The notes below the pieces were generated by a model that saw only the letters and a program-made list of their open reading frames with translations, did no database searches and was not told the origin of the DNA. A DNA stretch of 64,000 nucleotides from Streptomyces cellulosae (lineage in GTDB: Bacteria; Actinomycetota; Actinomycetes; Streptomycetales; Streptomycetaceae), in contig NZ_JOEV01000054.1 of NCBI RefSeq assembly GCF_000721105.1, positions 1 through 64,000 on the forward strand, given 5' to 3'. Shown here piece by piece: positions 19,985-28,390 of the stretch (the first letter of the stretch is position 1; each line of letters starts with the position of its first letter). The position numbers and the translations under genes were made by a program.

Positions 19985-20950
19985 ATGTCCGCCGTAACGC
20001 CGCCCATCGACGCCGAACTCGCCGCAGCAGTCGACCTCGACACCCTGCGCATCAGCCTGACACACGAGTTCATCACGGAGTGCCGCGCCGCGGCCGCGCC
20101 GTCTCCGACGCTCGACGACCTGCGCGCGGACGGTGCCTTCACCATCGAGGAGCACCTGGCCCCGGTGTCGGAGGGCACGGCCGACGTGCCCCTGCTGGTA
20201 TGCCGGCCGGCCGGGGCCGTCGGCCGCCTGCCCGTGCTGTACTACCTGCACGGCGGCGGCATGGTGATGGGCCACGCGCGTCAGAACCTGGACTACGTCC
20301 TGCAGTTGGCCAAGGCCGTCCATGTCGCCGTGGTCTCCGTCGAGTACCGGCTGGCTCCCGAACATCCTCATCCGGCCGCGCTGGAGGACTGCCTGACGGG
20401 TCTGACGTGGATCACGACCCACGTCCTGGACCTCGGCGTCGACCCGGAGCGGATCGTCCTGCTCGGGCTGAGCGGCGGCGGCGCGCTGGCCGGCGGCCTC
20501 TCCCTTCTCCTGCGCGATCGCCTCCACCCCCGGCCGCTGGGACAGATGCTGGTCTGCCCCATGCTCGACGACCGCAACAACACGCCGTCCGCGGCCCAGC
20601 TCGCCCACCTGGGGGGCTGGAACCCGGCGACGAACGCGGCCGCCTGGAACCACGTCCTCGGCGACCGCCGCGGCACACCGGCCGTACCCTCCTACGCCGC
20701 GCCGGCCCGCGCCGAGGACGTGTCCGGGCTGCCGCCGACCTATCTGGAGGTCGGCGCCGTCGAGATGCTCCGCGACGAGGTGGTCACCTTCGCCACCCGG
20801 ATCTGGTCGGCCGGTGGCGATGCCGAACTCCACGTGTTCCCGGGCGGCTTCCACGGCTTCGACTTCTTCGTCCCCGCTGCCGTCCTGTCCCGCGACGCCC
20901 GTGCCGCCCGGCTGAACTGGCTGCGGCGGACGCTGGCGACGCGGCGTTGA
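19985..20950 (+). CDS. Alpha/beta hydrolase, hormone-sensitive-lipase family
   Basis: 321 aa. Oxyanion-hole motif YYLHGGGMVMGH (HGGG, about 86-97), nucleophile elbow GLSGGGALAGG (Gly-x-Ser-x-Gly, about 159-169), and a catalytic-His region VFPGGFHGFDFF near 290. EYRLAPEHPHPAALED is the usual HSL-family block between the two. It is a serine esterase or lipase acting in the cytoplasm, since no signal peptide is present. Substrate unknown. AGGGAG lies about 9 bases before the ATG. It follows the XRE-cupin gene in the same direction. Confidence 0.9.
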   Translation: MSAVTPPIDAELAAAVDLDTLRISLTHEFITECRAAAAPSPTLDDLRADGAFTIEEHLAPVSEGTADVPLLVCRPAGAVGRLPVLYYLHGGGMVMGHARQNLDYVLQLAKAVHVAVVSVEYRLAPEHPHPAALEDCLTGLTWITTHVLDLGVDPERIVLLGLSGGGALAGGLSLLLRDRLHPRPLGQMLVCPMLDDRNNTPSAAQLAHLGGWNPATNAAAWNHVLGDRRGTPAVPSYAAPARAEDVSGLPPTYLEVGAVEMLRDEVVTFATRIWSAGGDAELHVFPGGFHGFDFFVPAAVLSRDARAARLNWLRRTLATRR

Positions 20951-21041
20951 CCCCAGGCAGTCGTCCTCCCGCAGTCAGTACCCCAGACAGTTCCTGTCCT
21001 GACCCTCTACCCTGTTCGCCCGTCCGGTGGCACACGAACCA

Positions 21042-21559
21042 TCATGAACGCGTCTTCCGGCGCACCCGGAATCCCAAGGACTCGTCCAAGCGAACAGCTG
21101 TCGCGTCCTCGGCCGTCACGTGCAGGAAAGCTCTCTCACCACGGTCCTGGATCTCGGCCGCGGCGGCGAGGACGAGACGGGCGGCCAGCCCCTGGCGGCG
21201 GTGGGCGACGGCTGTGCAGACTGCACTGATCTCCGCCCAGCCGGGCGGGCGCATCCGTTCGCCGGCCATGGCGACCAGAGTTCCGCTCCGACGGATCCCG
21301 ACGTACGAGCCGAGCTCGATGGTGCGGTGATGAAAGGGGGCCGGGCCGAGTGCTCCAGAATCGCCAACGTTCCAGGGCCGGCGAGCGCGGCGGGATCTGC
21401 CCAGTCCTCCGGGCCTGCCTCGTCCGGCATGGTCACGAACTGCGAGACCTCCTCGGGATAGCGGAGCACTCTGCCGTGTCGTTCCGCGAAGCGGGCATGG
21501 GGGCCGGTGAATGACGCATGAGCGGGGTTCGAGACGTGCTGTTCTGTGAACTGTGGCAC
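21042..21559 (-). pseudogene. Frameshifted GNAT N-acetyltransferase
   Basis: From the GTG at 21559 (GAGGA just upstream) one frame reads VPQFTEQHVSNPAHASFTG then ERHGRVLRYPEEVSQFVTMP and WADPAALAGPGTLAILE, the N-terminal part of an FR47-like GNAT protein. Near 21330-21345, around a GGGGG run, the coding switches frame. It continues as IELGSYVGIRRSGTLVAMAGERM and AVAHRRQGLAARLVLAAAAEI (acetyl-CoA loop), ending FLHVTAEDATAVRLDESLGF and a stop at 21042. Together the parts make one GNAT of ordinary length. A one-base change at the homopolymer would restore it, so a sequencing error is possible. Confidence 0.75.
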
Positions 21560-21856
21560 GGAGTCCTCGTTGTGCTCTCGACACGTTGTGCTCTCGGTGG
21601 GGTCAGCCCCTGCCGATGGCGACAGAAGAGGGCTCATGGGCACATGAGTCTCGGATGCGTGTGCTCCGGCCGACCAGACCGCGCAGCTCACAGTGTGCTC
21701 ACTTCTGTTCGGGGCCGGGCGACGGTCGCCGGTCGGACGCGCGTTCCCCCTGGTACGCGACGACAGGCAGGACGGGTTCGAACGACGTGGCGACCCTGTG
21801 ATGGACCACGCGTCCGACCCGCCTTGCAGGACCCTTCAGGTCGTGGGCATCTGGCG

Positions 21857-24430
21857 CTACTCCTTCATGCCGATGGCCTCCACCGGCCGTACCCGCAGCA
21901 TCAGGCGCGTGGTCAGCATCGTTCCCGCCACCGCCAGGACAGCCGTGGAGCCGAAGACGGCAAGCCAGCCCAGTGCCGGGACATCCGGCATCGGCCGGTC
22001 CGTCAGGGCCATCGCGACGAGCACCAGCGGTGGTACGGACAGCAGGCTGCCCACGACGGCGCCGACCGTCGCCACGGTGAGGCTTTCGCGCCGCATCATC
22101 CCCAGGAGCTGGGAGCGGCCGGTACCGGCGAGCCTCAGCAGTGCGAACTCCCGGCGCCGGGCGGCGGTGTTCATCGCCTGGGTGTTGACCACGGTGATCA
22201 GGGTGTAGGCGATGATCACGCCGACCACGACGTAGTTCACCCATGCGGTCGCCCGCTGCTCCCTGATCTCGGCGTCGGACGCCAGGGTGTCGCCGAGCAC
22301 GGTTCCCGGGTAGTCCCGCGCGAGGGCGGTCAGGTCCCGGGCGGTGTCCGGGCTGTCGGGCGCCGAGCGCACCAGAACCGACTGGTCGACTCCCGTGGCG
22401 GAGTGGGACAGCAACAGGTCGTGGTCGAAGGTGAGATCGGCGAAGCCGAATCCGCGGCCGTAGACGGCGATGACCTCGCCCGTGAAAGGCGTGCCGTCCC
22501 CGAGGTGGAGTTCCGCACGGTCGCCGACACCCAGCCCCAGCCACGAGGCCGCCGTCCGGCTGATGGCGACGGTGTCCGGCTTCAGAGCGGAGAGACTGCC
22601 CTGGCGTTCGTCCAGATCCAGCGTCGCCGCCAGAGCCTGGGGCTCGACGCCCTGGGCGGTCAGCGACACGGTCTCCTCGGTGCCGAGCAGGGAGCCGACG
22701 CCGATCGCCTTGGACCGTACGACGCCGGTCGCGGCGATGACTCCGGGCAGTTCGGCGGCCCGTTCCGCCAGTTGCGGGGACATTCCCGCCGGGGCGCTCA
22801 GCACGTGGTTCGCGACGGTGCCGGAGCGCATCTCGTCGGCGGACTCGCGCAGTTGCGTGGTCTGGGTGAAGACCACGGTGGCGGCGAAGGCGACGGCCAG
22901 GACGAGAGGCGTGACGGCCGCCGCCATCCGTGCGGCCCCGCTACGGGAGTTGGCGGCCGCCAGCCACCCGGCGACGCCGGTCCGGTTCAGCAGGGGCGCG
23001 AGGAGCCCGATCGCCGTGCGGGTCAGCAGCGGACCGCCCACCGCGGCGGTGATGACGAGGAGCAGGACCAGGGAGTTGGCCAGTCCGACGAGGGTGAGGA
23101 AGTCGGTCCGGTAGCCCAGGCCCAGACCGAACACGGACACGGACAGGGCGAGGAGCACACCACCCGTGACGACGCGCCCACGGCCGAGCCGCGCGGGTTC
23201 GGCGGCCGCCTCCCCCAAGGCTTCGGTGGGACGGATGCGGGCCGCCCGCCTGGACGAGACGTAGGCTGCTGTGACGGCAGTCACGATGGTTGCGGCCACG
23301 GCGGCGAGGAACGGCAGCGGCCCCATGGTCGGCTCGAAGTCCGGGGGGACGATGCCCCGCCCGGCGAACTGCGCGCTGAGCCAGTACACGACGCCGACGC
23401 CGAGCGGGCAGCCGAGGACACCCGCGACCAGTCCCGCCGTGGCTGACTCGGCCGCGATCATGCGGTGCAGTTGGCCCGGAGTGGTGCCGATCGCGCGCAG
23501 CAGGGCCAGTTCGCGCCGACGGTGGTACACCGCGAGCGAGGTGGTGGCGCACAGCACGAACACGGCGACCAGCAGCACGTTGCCGCCGATGGCGGTGGCG
23601 AGTTCGACGACGTTGGCGGCTCCGGCGGCGACGTCGGTGAACTCGGCCTTGCCGCGGTCGTCGCCGGTGTACGCCGCCACACCCCGGCCGGCCAGGACGG
23701 GCTCGAGGTCCGACGCCACCTGCGACGGCGAGGTGCCGGGCGTGGTCGTCACGCCGAAGGCGTACACATCACGTGAGGAGTCGGAGGTCAGCCGGTCGAG
23801 GACGGCGTCGGCCGCGAAGATCACCGACTGGCGTGGAGTGCGACCCCCGTCTAGGGTCACCAGCCCCGCCACCTCGAAGGTCAGCGGCTTCGCCGCCGTC
23901 ATGAGCCGGGCGGTGTCACCGACCCGCAGACCGCTGCGGGAGGCGAGATCGGCGTCCAGCACGACCTCGCCGGCGCCTCTCGGCGCGTCGCCCTCGGTGA
24001 GCCGGAAGCCGCCCAGGGAGAGGCTCTGCCAGGTGTGCAGCTGGAGGGAGGCGCTGTTGCGGCCGGTCACCGTGCGTTCGCCGTCGAGCAGCCGTACGGA
24101 GGTGCCACGGTCCGCAACCACGGCGGCGACCCCGTCGACCGCCGCGATGTCGCCGGCCAGGGAGTCGGCGAGCCGCGACTGTTCGGGCAGGGGCTGGGAG
24201 CTCTTGTACGTCGAGCCGTCGGCGGACTTGACGTCGAGTTCCAGCGCCTGGCGGCCGGCGACGATCAGGGGCGCCTTCTCATAGCGTTCGGCGGGGACGG
24301 CGGAGCGCAGTCCGGACTCGAGCAGGACTCCGCAGGCACTGATCACCGCGGCGCCGAGGAGCAGCGCGACGAAGGTCGCGGCGAACGCCCCTGCGCGGGC
24401 CCGCAGTGTCGCCAGGGCGATGCTCAGCAT
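21857..24430 (-). CDS. FtsX-type ABC transporter permease
   Basis: 857 aa from the ATG at 24430, which overlaps the ATPase stop by one base (TGATG). The frame remains open far upstream, through the ATPase gene in another frame; that part is not coding. Layout: an N-terminal transmembrane helix (FAATFVALLLGAAVISACGV), a large extracytoplasmic MacB-PCD-like domain, three helices of a first FtsX domain (TAIGGNVLLVAVFVLCATTS and following), a central region, a second extracellular domain, and a final FtsX domain (VNYVVVGVIIAYTLITVVNT). These 10-helix permeases work with an ATPase of the MacB/LolD type, often in antimicrobial peptide resistance or sensing. The neighbouring divergent kinase/regulator pair fits such a detoxification module. 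Confidence 0.92.
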   Translation of the reverse strand: MLSIALATLRARAGAFAATFVALLLGAAVISACGVLLESGLRSAVPAERYEKAPLIVAGRQALELDVKSADGSTYKSSQPLPEQSRLADSLAGDIAAVDGVAAVVADRGTSVRLLDGERTVTGRNSASLQLHTWQSLSLGGFRLTEGDAPRGAGEVVLDADLASRSGLRVGDTARLMTAAKPLTFEVAGLVTLDGGRTPRQSVIFAADAVLDRLTSDSSRDVYAFGVTTTPGTSPSQVASDLEPVLAGRGVAAYTGDDRGKAEFTDVAAGAANVVELATAIGGNVLLVAVFVLCATTSLAVYHRRRELALLRAIGTTPGQLHRMIAAESATAGLVAGVLGCPLGVGVVYWLSAQFAGRGIVPPDFEPTMGPLPFLAAVAATIVTAVTAAYVSSRRAARIRPTEALGEAAAEPARLGRGRVVTGGVLLALSVSVFGLGLGYRTDFLTLVGLANSLVLLLVITAAVGGPLLTRTAIGLLAPLLNRTGVAGWLAAANSRSGAARMAAAVTPLVLAVAFAATVVFTQTTQLRESADEMRSGTVANHVLSAPAGMSPQLAERAAELPGVIAATGVVRSKAIGVGSLLGTEETVSLTAQGVEPQALAATLDLDERQGSLSALKPDTVAISRTAASWLGLGVGDRAELHLGDGTPFTGEVIAVYGRGFGFADLTFDHDLLLSHSATGVDQSVLVRSAPDSPDTARDLTALARDYPGTVLGDTLASDAEIREQRATAWVNYVVVGVIIAYTLITVVNTQAMNTAARRREFALLRLAGTGRSQLLGMMRRESLTVATVGAVVGSLLSVPPLVLVAMALTDRPMPDVPALGWLAVFGSTAVLAVAGTMLTTRLMLRVRPVEAIGMKE

Positions 24431-25218
24431 CAGCGGGGCCTCCGCAGCTCTGACATCACGCGCTTCACCTGGTCCGCGGAGGGCTCGTCCACGCACCGCT
24501 CCACCCGCCCGTCCCGCAGGAATACCACCATGTCGGTGTGCTGGGCCGCCACCGGGTCGTGAGTGACCATCACGACCGTCTGGTGCAGGTCCGTCACCGC
24601 CTGCCGCAGCAGGCCCAGGATCTCCTGGGCCGTGTCGGGATCGAGGGCGCCGGTCGGCTCGTCCGCGAAAATCACTTCGGGACGGGTGATCAGGGCGCGC
24701 GCGATCGCCACGCGCTGCTGCTGGCCGCCGGAGAGTTCGGCGGGCCGGCGCTTGAGCAGGCCGGTCAGACCGACGCCGGCCGTGACGCCCTGGACCGAGC
24801 CGCTGTCCGCGTGCGAGCCGGCGAGCCGCAGCGGAAGGACGATGTTCTGCTCCACCGTCAGCGACGGCAGCAGGTTGAAGGCCTGGAAGACGAATCCGAC
24901 GCGGGTTCGGCGATATCGCGTGAGCTGTGTCTCGCTGAGCTCGGCCAGGTCCTGGCCGCCCAGTTGCACGATGCCGGAGGTGGGCCGGTCCAGTCCGGCG
25001 GCGCACTGCAGGAAGGTGCTCTTGCCGGAGCCCGACGGGCCCATCACGGCGGTGAAGGTGCCGGAGGTGATGCCGATGCTGACACGGTCGAGAGCGACGA
25101 CCGCCTGTGGGCCGCGACCGTAGTGCTTGGTGACGTGGGTCATGCGGACGGCGGTGCGTGTCGGGACGTGGCCGATGGGAACGTCGTCCGGTGCGGCCCG
25201 GTGCCGTGCTGTGAACAT
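24430..25218 (-). CDS. ABC transporter ATPase, MacB/LolD type
   Basis: 262 aa. Walker A GPSGSGKST (about 59-67), Q-loop FVFQAFNLLP, signature LSGGQQQRVAIARAL, Walker B VIFADEPTGALD and H-loop MVTHDP are all present. The GALD after Walker B and the NLLPSLTVEQN stretch are typical of ATPases that partner FtsX-type permeases. The first 20 or so residues are not conserved, and the start could be the internal Met before THVTKHYG. It is translationally coupled to the permease gene and divergent from the kinase gene. Confidence 0.93.
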   Translation of the reverse strand: MFTARHRAAPDDVPIGHVPTRTAVRMTHVTKHYGRGPQAVVALDRVSIGITSGTFTAVMGPSGSGKSTFLQCAAGLDRPTSGIVQLGGQDLAELSETQLTRYRRTRVGFVFQAFNLLPSLTVEQNIVLPLRLAGSHADSGSVQGVTAGVGLTGLLKRRPAELSGGQQQRVAIARALITRPEVIFADEPTGALDPDTAQEILGLLRQAVTDLHQTVVMVTHDPVAAQHTDMVVFLRDGRVERCVDEPSADQVKRVMSELRRPR

Positions 25219-25492
25219 GGGGAACCTCGTGCAGTCCGAGTGGCGGGTGGTTCCTCAAGTCCATCGGCGCCGGACAGCCGCAGCCTCCGCCCTCATGTCG
25301 AATCGTGTGGTCCGCCTGGCGAGGGAGGTCTCCCGGGAGGGTCCGCCGCCGGGACGAGCCGCGCGACAGTCCGGCCCCGGCGTCCCTGTCGCGTCTCCTC
25401 CTCAGGGAGGGGGCTTCAAGGAGGAAGCGCGCCCAGCGGTTCCGCCCTGGGGACCCGTCGACGGAGCGAGCGGGCCGCTTACCGTGGGCTTC
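25219..25492. promoter_or_regulatory. Divergent promoter region, ABC module / kinase
   Basis: 274 bp between the ATPase start (minus) and the kinase start (plus). It must contain both promoters and is the most likely binding site of the NarL-type regulator at 26766. No strong inverted repeat stands out. Confidence 0.45.
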
Positions 25493-26794
25493 ATGAAAGC
25501 TACGGGATCGCTGGCCGGACGTCAGGTCCCCGCCGCCCTGACGGACCTGGGGCTGGCGGTCCTGGCCGCCGCGGGGTGCCTGGCTCTCCCTGGGGCGATC
25601 CCTACGGGCCTCAATGACCTGCGTGCGCCCGACGAGTGGTGGATCGCGCTGGTGCTGCTGTCCACCCTGCCGCTCGCGGTCCACCGGCGGATGCCGCTGG
25701 GCAGCCTGCTCGTGATGGCGGTCGCGGCGAGCACGCTGCAGGGGCTGTCCTACATCCCCCAGCTCTCGGGCCCTGAGGGGACGTCGATCGGTCCGACCTA
25801 CCTCAGCGTGGCCACCGCGGTGTTCCTCACCGCCGTGCGCCGGACGCCCTGGGTCACGACCTTCGTCGTCGCCGTCTTCATTCCGATGAGCGCCCTGACG
25901 GAGGCACTGCTGGCGCCACCGGGGCACCGGGCCGCCGCCTTCTTGACCCAGACCGCACTTCTGCTCGCCGCCTGGGCTCTCGGCCGTCTCTCCCGTGCGC
26001 GCGCAGCCGTCCGGGACGAGGCCATGGAACGCGCGGCCGCACTGGAACGCGAACAGGCCGCCAACGCGCGGGCGGCCGTGATGCAGGAGCGGGCACGGAT
26101 CGCGCGTGAACTGCACGACATCGTCGCCCACAACGTGAGTCTCATGGTGGTGCAGACCATCGCCGCGGACCGGGTCCAGGACCGCTCACCGGCGAAGGCG
26201 CACGAACTCCATGCGACGGTCGAGCAGACCGGCCGGGACACCGTCACCGAACTGCGCCGGCTGCTGGACGTGCTGCGGACCGAAGAGGACACCGAAGCCG
26301 GGCTCAGCAAGGAACCCCCGCAGCCGACCATCGACGCCCTGCCCGCGCTGATCGAGGCGGTGCGCGCCACGGGTCTGGACATCGACTACGAGGTGACGGG
26401 CGCGCCCGTCCCGCTGCCGGCGGGCTTTCACCTGACGGTCTACCGCGTGGTGCAGGAGGCGCTGACCAACACGGTGAAGCATGCGGGGCAGACCCGTACG
26501 CGGGTAAGTCTTGCCTGGCAGGATGGGCCGGGACGGCTGACCGTCCGTATCTGCGACGACGGCCCGGCAGGCGGCGTGGCGGGCCGGCCCGCCATCCACG
26601 CCGAGGGCGGCAGCGGGCACGGTCTGCTGGGAATGCGTGAGCGGGTCGCCGCGACGGGCGGAACCCTGCACACCGGTCCGAGACCCGGCGGCGGGTACTG
26701 CGTTCACGCCGTGTTGCGCCTGACCGAATCCGACAACCCCCCGCACCACGGAGGAAGCGAACAGCATGCCGCCCATCAGCGTCCTACTGGCTGA
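25493..26794 (+). CDS. Sensor histidine kinase, NarL-type partner (HisKA_3)
   Basis: 433 aa from the ATG at 25493; the frame is open upstream into the promoter region, and a GTG at 25484 is an alternative. The N-terminal half has several membrane helices (about 15-160) with short loops, so it senses in or near the membrane. The dimerisation box RARIARELHDIVAHNVSLMV carries the phosphorylated His. The ATPase domain has YRVVQEALTNTVKHA (N box), ICDDGPAG and GHGLLGMRERVAATGG (G2). It overlaps the response regulator gene by 29 bp. Because it is divergent from the ABC transporter, it probably senses substrate or flux through that transporter and switches on its genes. Confidence 0.92.
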   Translation: MKATGSLAGRQVPAALTDLGLAVLAAAGCLALPGAIPTGLNDLRAPDEWWIALVLLSTLPLAVHRRMPLGSLLVMAVAASTLQGLSYIPQLSGPEGTSIGPTYLSVATAVFLTAVRRTPWVTTFVVAVFIPMSALTEALLAPPGHRAAAFLTQTALLLAAWALGRLSRARAAVRDEAMERAAALEREQAANARAAVMQERARIARELHDIVAHNVSLMVVQTIAADRVQDRSPAKAHELHATVEQTGRDTVTELRRLLDVLRTEEDTEAGLSKEPPQPTIDALPALIEAVRATGLDIDYEVTGAPVPLPAGFHLTVYRVVQEALTNTVKHAGQTRTRVSLAWQDGPGRLTVRICDDGPAGGVAGRPAIHAEGGSGHGLLGMRERVAATGGTLHTGPRPGGGYCVHAVLRLTESDNPPHHGGSEQHAAHQRPTG

Positions 26795-27452
26795 CGACCA
26801 GCCCATGATCCGGACCGGTTTCCGCCTCATCCTGGAGGCCGAGCCGGACATCGTGGTCGTGGGCGAGGCCTCCGACGGCCAGGAAGCCGTCACGGAGACC
26901 GGGCGTCTGTCACCCGATGTCGTCCTCATGGACATCCGCATGCCCACCATGGACGGCGTCGAGGCCACCCGCCTCATCGCCGAGCAGGGACTGCCCAGCC
27001 GGGTCATCATCCTCACCACGTTCGATCTCGACGCGTACGTGCTGGACGCGCTGAGGTCCGGGGCGAGCAGCTTCCTGGTCAAGGACGGACCGGCCGATTC
27101 CCTGATCGGGGCGATCCGTACGGTGGCGGCGGGCGACGCCGTTCTCGCGCCCCGCGTCACCCGTCGGCTCCTGGAGCGGTTCGCCGGCATGCCGTCGCCG
27201 ACCGTGCCTGCCGTGCCGCCGCGGCTCAACGTCCTGACGTCACGCGAGCTGGATGTCCTGAGAGCGCTGGCGCGCGGGTTGTCGAACGCGGAGATCGGCC
27301 GCGAGCTTGGCATCGGTGAGACGACCGTCAAGACGCACGTCGCCCACATCCTCGGCAAGTTCCATCTGCGCGACCGTGTGCAGGCGGTGATCCTCGCGTA
27401 CGACTCCGGGCTGGTGACCCCGGCAGGGGGACACGAGGCCGGGTCCGGCTGA
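26766..27452 (+). CDS. NarL/FixJ-family response regulator
   Basis: 228 aa. The receiver has LLADDQPMIRTG (acidic pocket), VVLMDIRMPTMDG with phospho-acceptor Asp (about residue 54), the conserved Thr in ILTTFDLDAYV and the Lys in SFLVKDG. The LuxR-type HTH is at the C-terminus (LTSRELDVLRALARGLSN, IGRELGIGETTVKTHVAHIL). All catalytic residues are present. It is the partner of the overlapping kinase gene and probably binds the divergent promoter region of the ABC module. Confidence 0.95.
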   Translation: MPPISVLLADDQPMIRTGFRLILEAEPDIVVVGEASDGQEAVTETGRLSPDVVLMDIRMPTMDGVEATRLIAEQGLPSRVIILTTFDLDAYVLDALRSGASSFLVKDGPADSLIGAIRTVAAGDAVLAPRVTRRLLERFAGMPSPTVPAVPPRLNVLTSRELDVLRALARGLSNAEIGRELGIGETTVKTHVAHILGKFHLRDRVQAVILAYDSGLVTPAGGHEAGSG

Positions 27453-27477
27453 GGGGACGCCCCGCGAGACGGCTGGG

Positions 27478-27499
27478 GCCCGCCGCCGCGAGGGCGGGC
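27478..27499 (+). terminator. Candidate terminator after the regulator gene
   Basis: GCCCGCC (27478-27484) pairs with GGCGGGC (27493-27499) around an 8-nt loop, 26 bp after the regulator stop. A modest 7-bp stem with no U-tract. The rest of the 27453-27787 gap holds no recognisable gene. Confidence 0.45.
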
Positions 27500-27787
27500 A
27501 GGCTCCTCGCTCCCGGCCGGGCGCGGAGCGAACCTCAGGACGGCTGTGTCCGGTGATGCGGTCGCCGATCGCACGACTGCCTTCTGTGGCGAACGACTTC
27601 ACCCGGTTCCCAGGGAAGAGCATTTTTCGAGCGGTGAGCGAGCAGGAATCGGGCACATGTTGGCGACGTCCCGCGCCCATGGCCGTCCCCTCCCTCCCGA
27701 TAGGCTCTCGAACCGCCCGCCCGCGTCCCGTCTCGGCGCGGGGCGCGATTCTCGGCGACCATGCACAACCGATCGAACGGAAAATCT

Positions 27788-28075
27788 GTGGACATCCTCA
27801 CTCCTCTCGTCGTTTTCCTGATCGGCATAACGACGATCGTGACCGTGGAGAGCAGGGCCCGCCGACTCGACAAGCGAGTGCGCGGTCTGGAATACAAGAT
27901 CGACGCGCTGCTCAAGCACTGGGAGCTGGAGGTGGAGCTTCCCGAACTGGCTGACGTGGTTGCCCTGGCCCGGGCAGGCGACGATGTCGCCGCGGTCAAG
28001 AAGTTCCGGGAGGCCACCGGCGCCGGTCTCCTCGAGGCCAAGGAAGCCGTCGACCGGATCACGCGTGACCGGTGA
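27788..28075 (+). CDS. Small protein with ribosomal L7/L12 C-terminal-like domain
   Basis: 95 aa from the GTG at 27788 (GGAAAA upstream); the ATG at 27761 would add nine residues. The N-terminus is one hydrophobic segment (LTPLVVFLIGITTIVTVE), then a basic/coiled stretch (ARRLDKRVRGLEYKIDALLKH). The C-terminus VVALARAGDDVAAVKKFREATG and LEAKEAVDRI match the alpha/beta fold of the L7/L12 C-terminal domain, which in small stand-alone actinobacterial proteins is of unknown function. It is therefore a membrane-anchored L7/L12-CTD protein and not a ribosomal protein. It lies between the two permease/two-component modules. Confidence 0.75.
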   Translation: MDILTPLVVFLIGITTIVTVESRARRLDKRVRGLEYKIDALLKHWELEVELPELADVVALARAGDDVAAVKKFREATGAGLLEAKEAVDRITRDR

Positions 28076-28390
28076 CCCACGGGTTCGAGCGGGCGGAGGC
28101 CGGCAGGTGCGGGGGCGGCGGAGGAAGACCGGGATCCCCAATGGGTGGGTTCCGGCCGAAACCGCGCCACAAACATGCCGCTTGGTAAGACCCCGTACCG
28201 CTCTTCTCCATTGCCGGCGGTGCGCATTCATTTGACGCACGCGCATTTTGCATGCGCACTTTGCACACGCATTTCGAAGCCGCATTTCGAAGCCGCACTG
28301 AAAGCCCTCAGGGATAAGGGGCCGCATGGCTTCACGGCCACCGCGCGGCCTTACGAAACCGGCTTCCGGTGCCACCCGTTCTCCCCTGCT
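28076..28390. repeat. Gene-free interval with short iterated repeats
   Basis: 315 bp between two convergent genes. Two exact tandem copies of GCATTTCGAAGCC lie at 28269-28281 and 28282-28294, each with a TTCGAA palindrome. Just before them are related GCGCATTTTGCAT and GCGCACTTTGCAC repeats (about 28230-28268). The stretch is less G+C-rich than its surroundings. I see no gene. Confidence 0.55.

Noticed and set aside
25127..25492. Extended N-terminus of the kinase at 25493
   Set aside because: The region runs through the divergent ATPase start and promoter; the membrane helices begin only after 25493.
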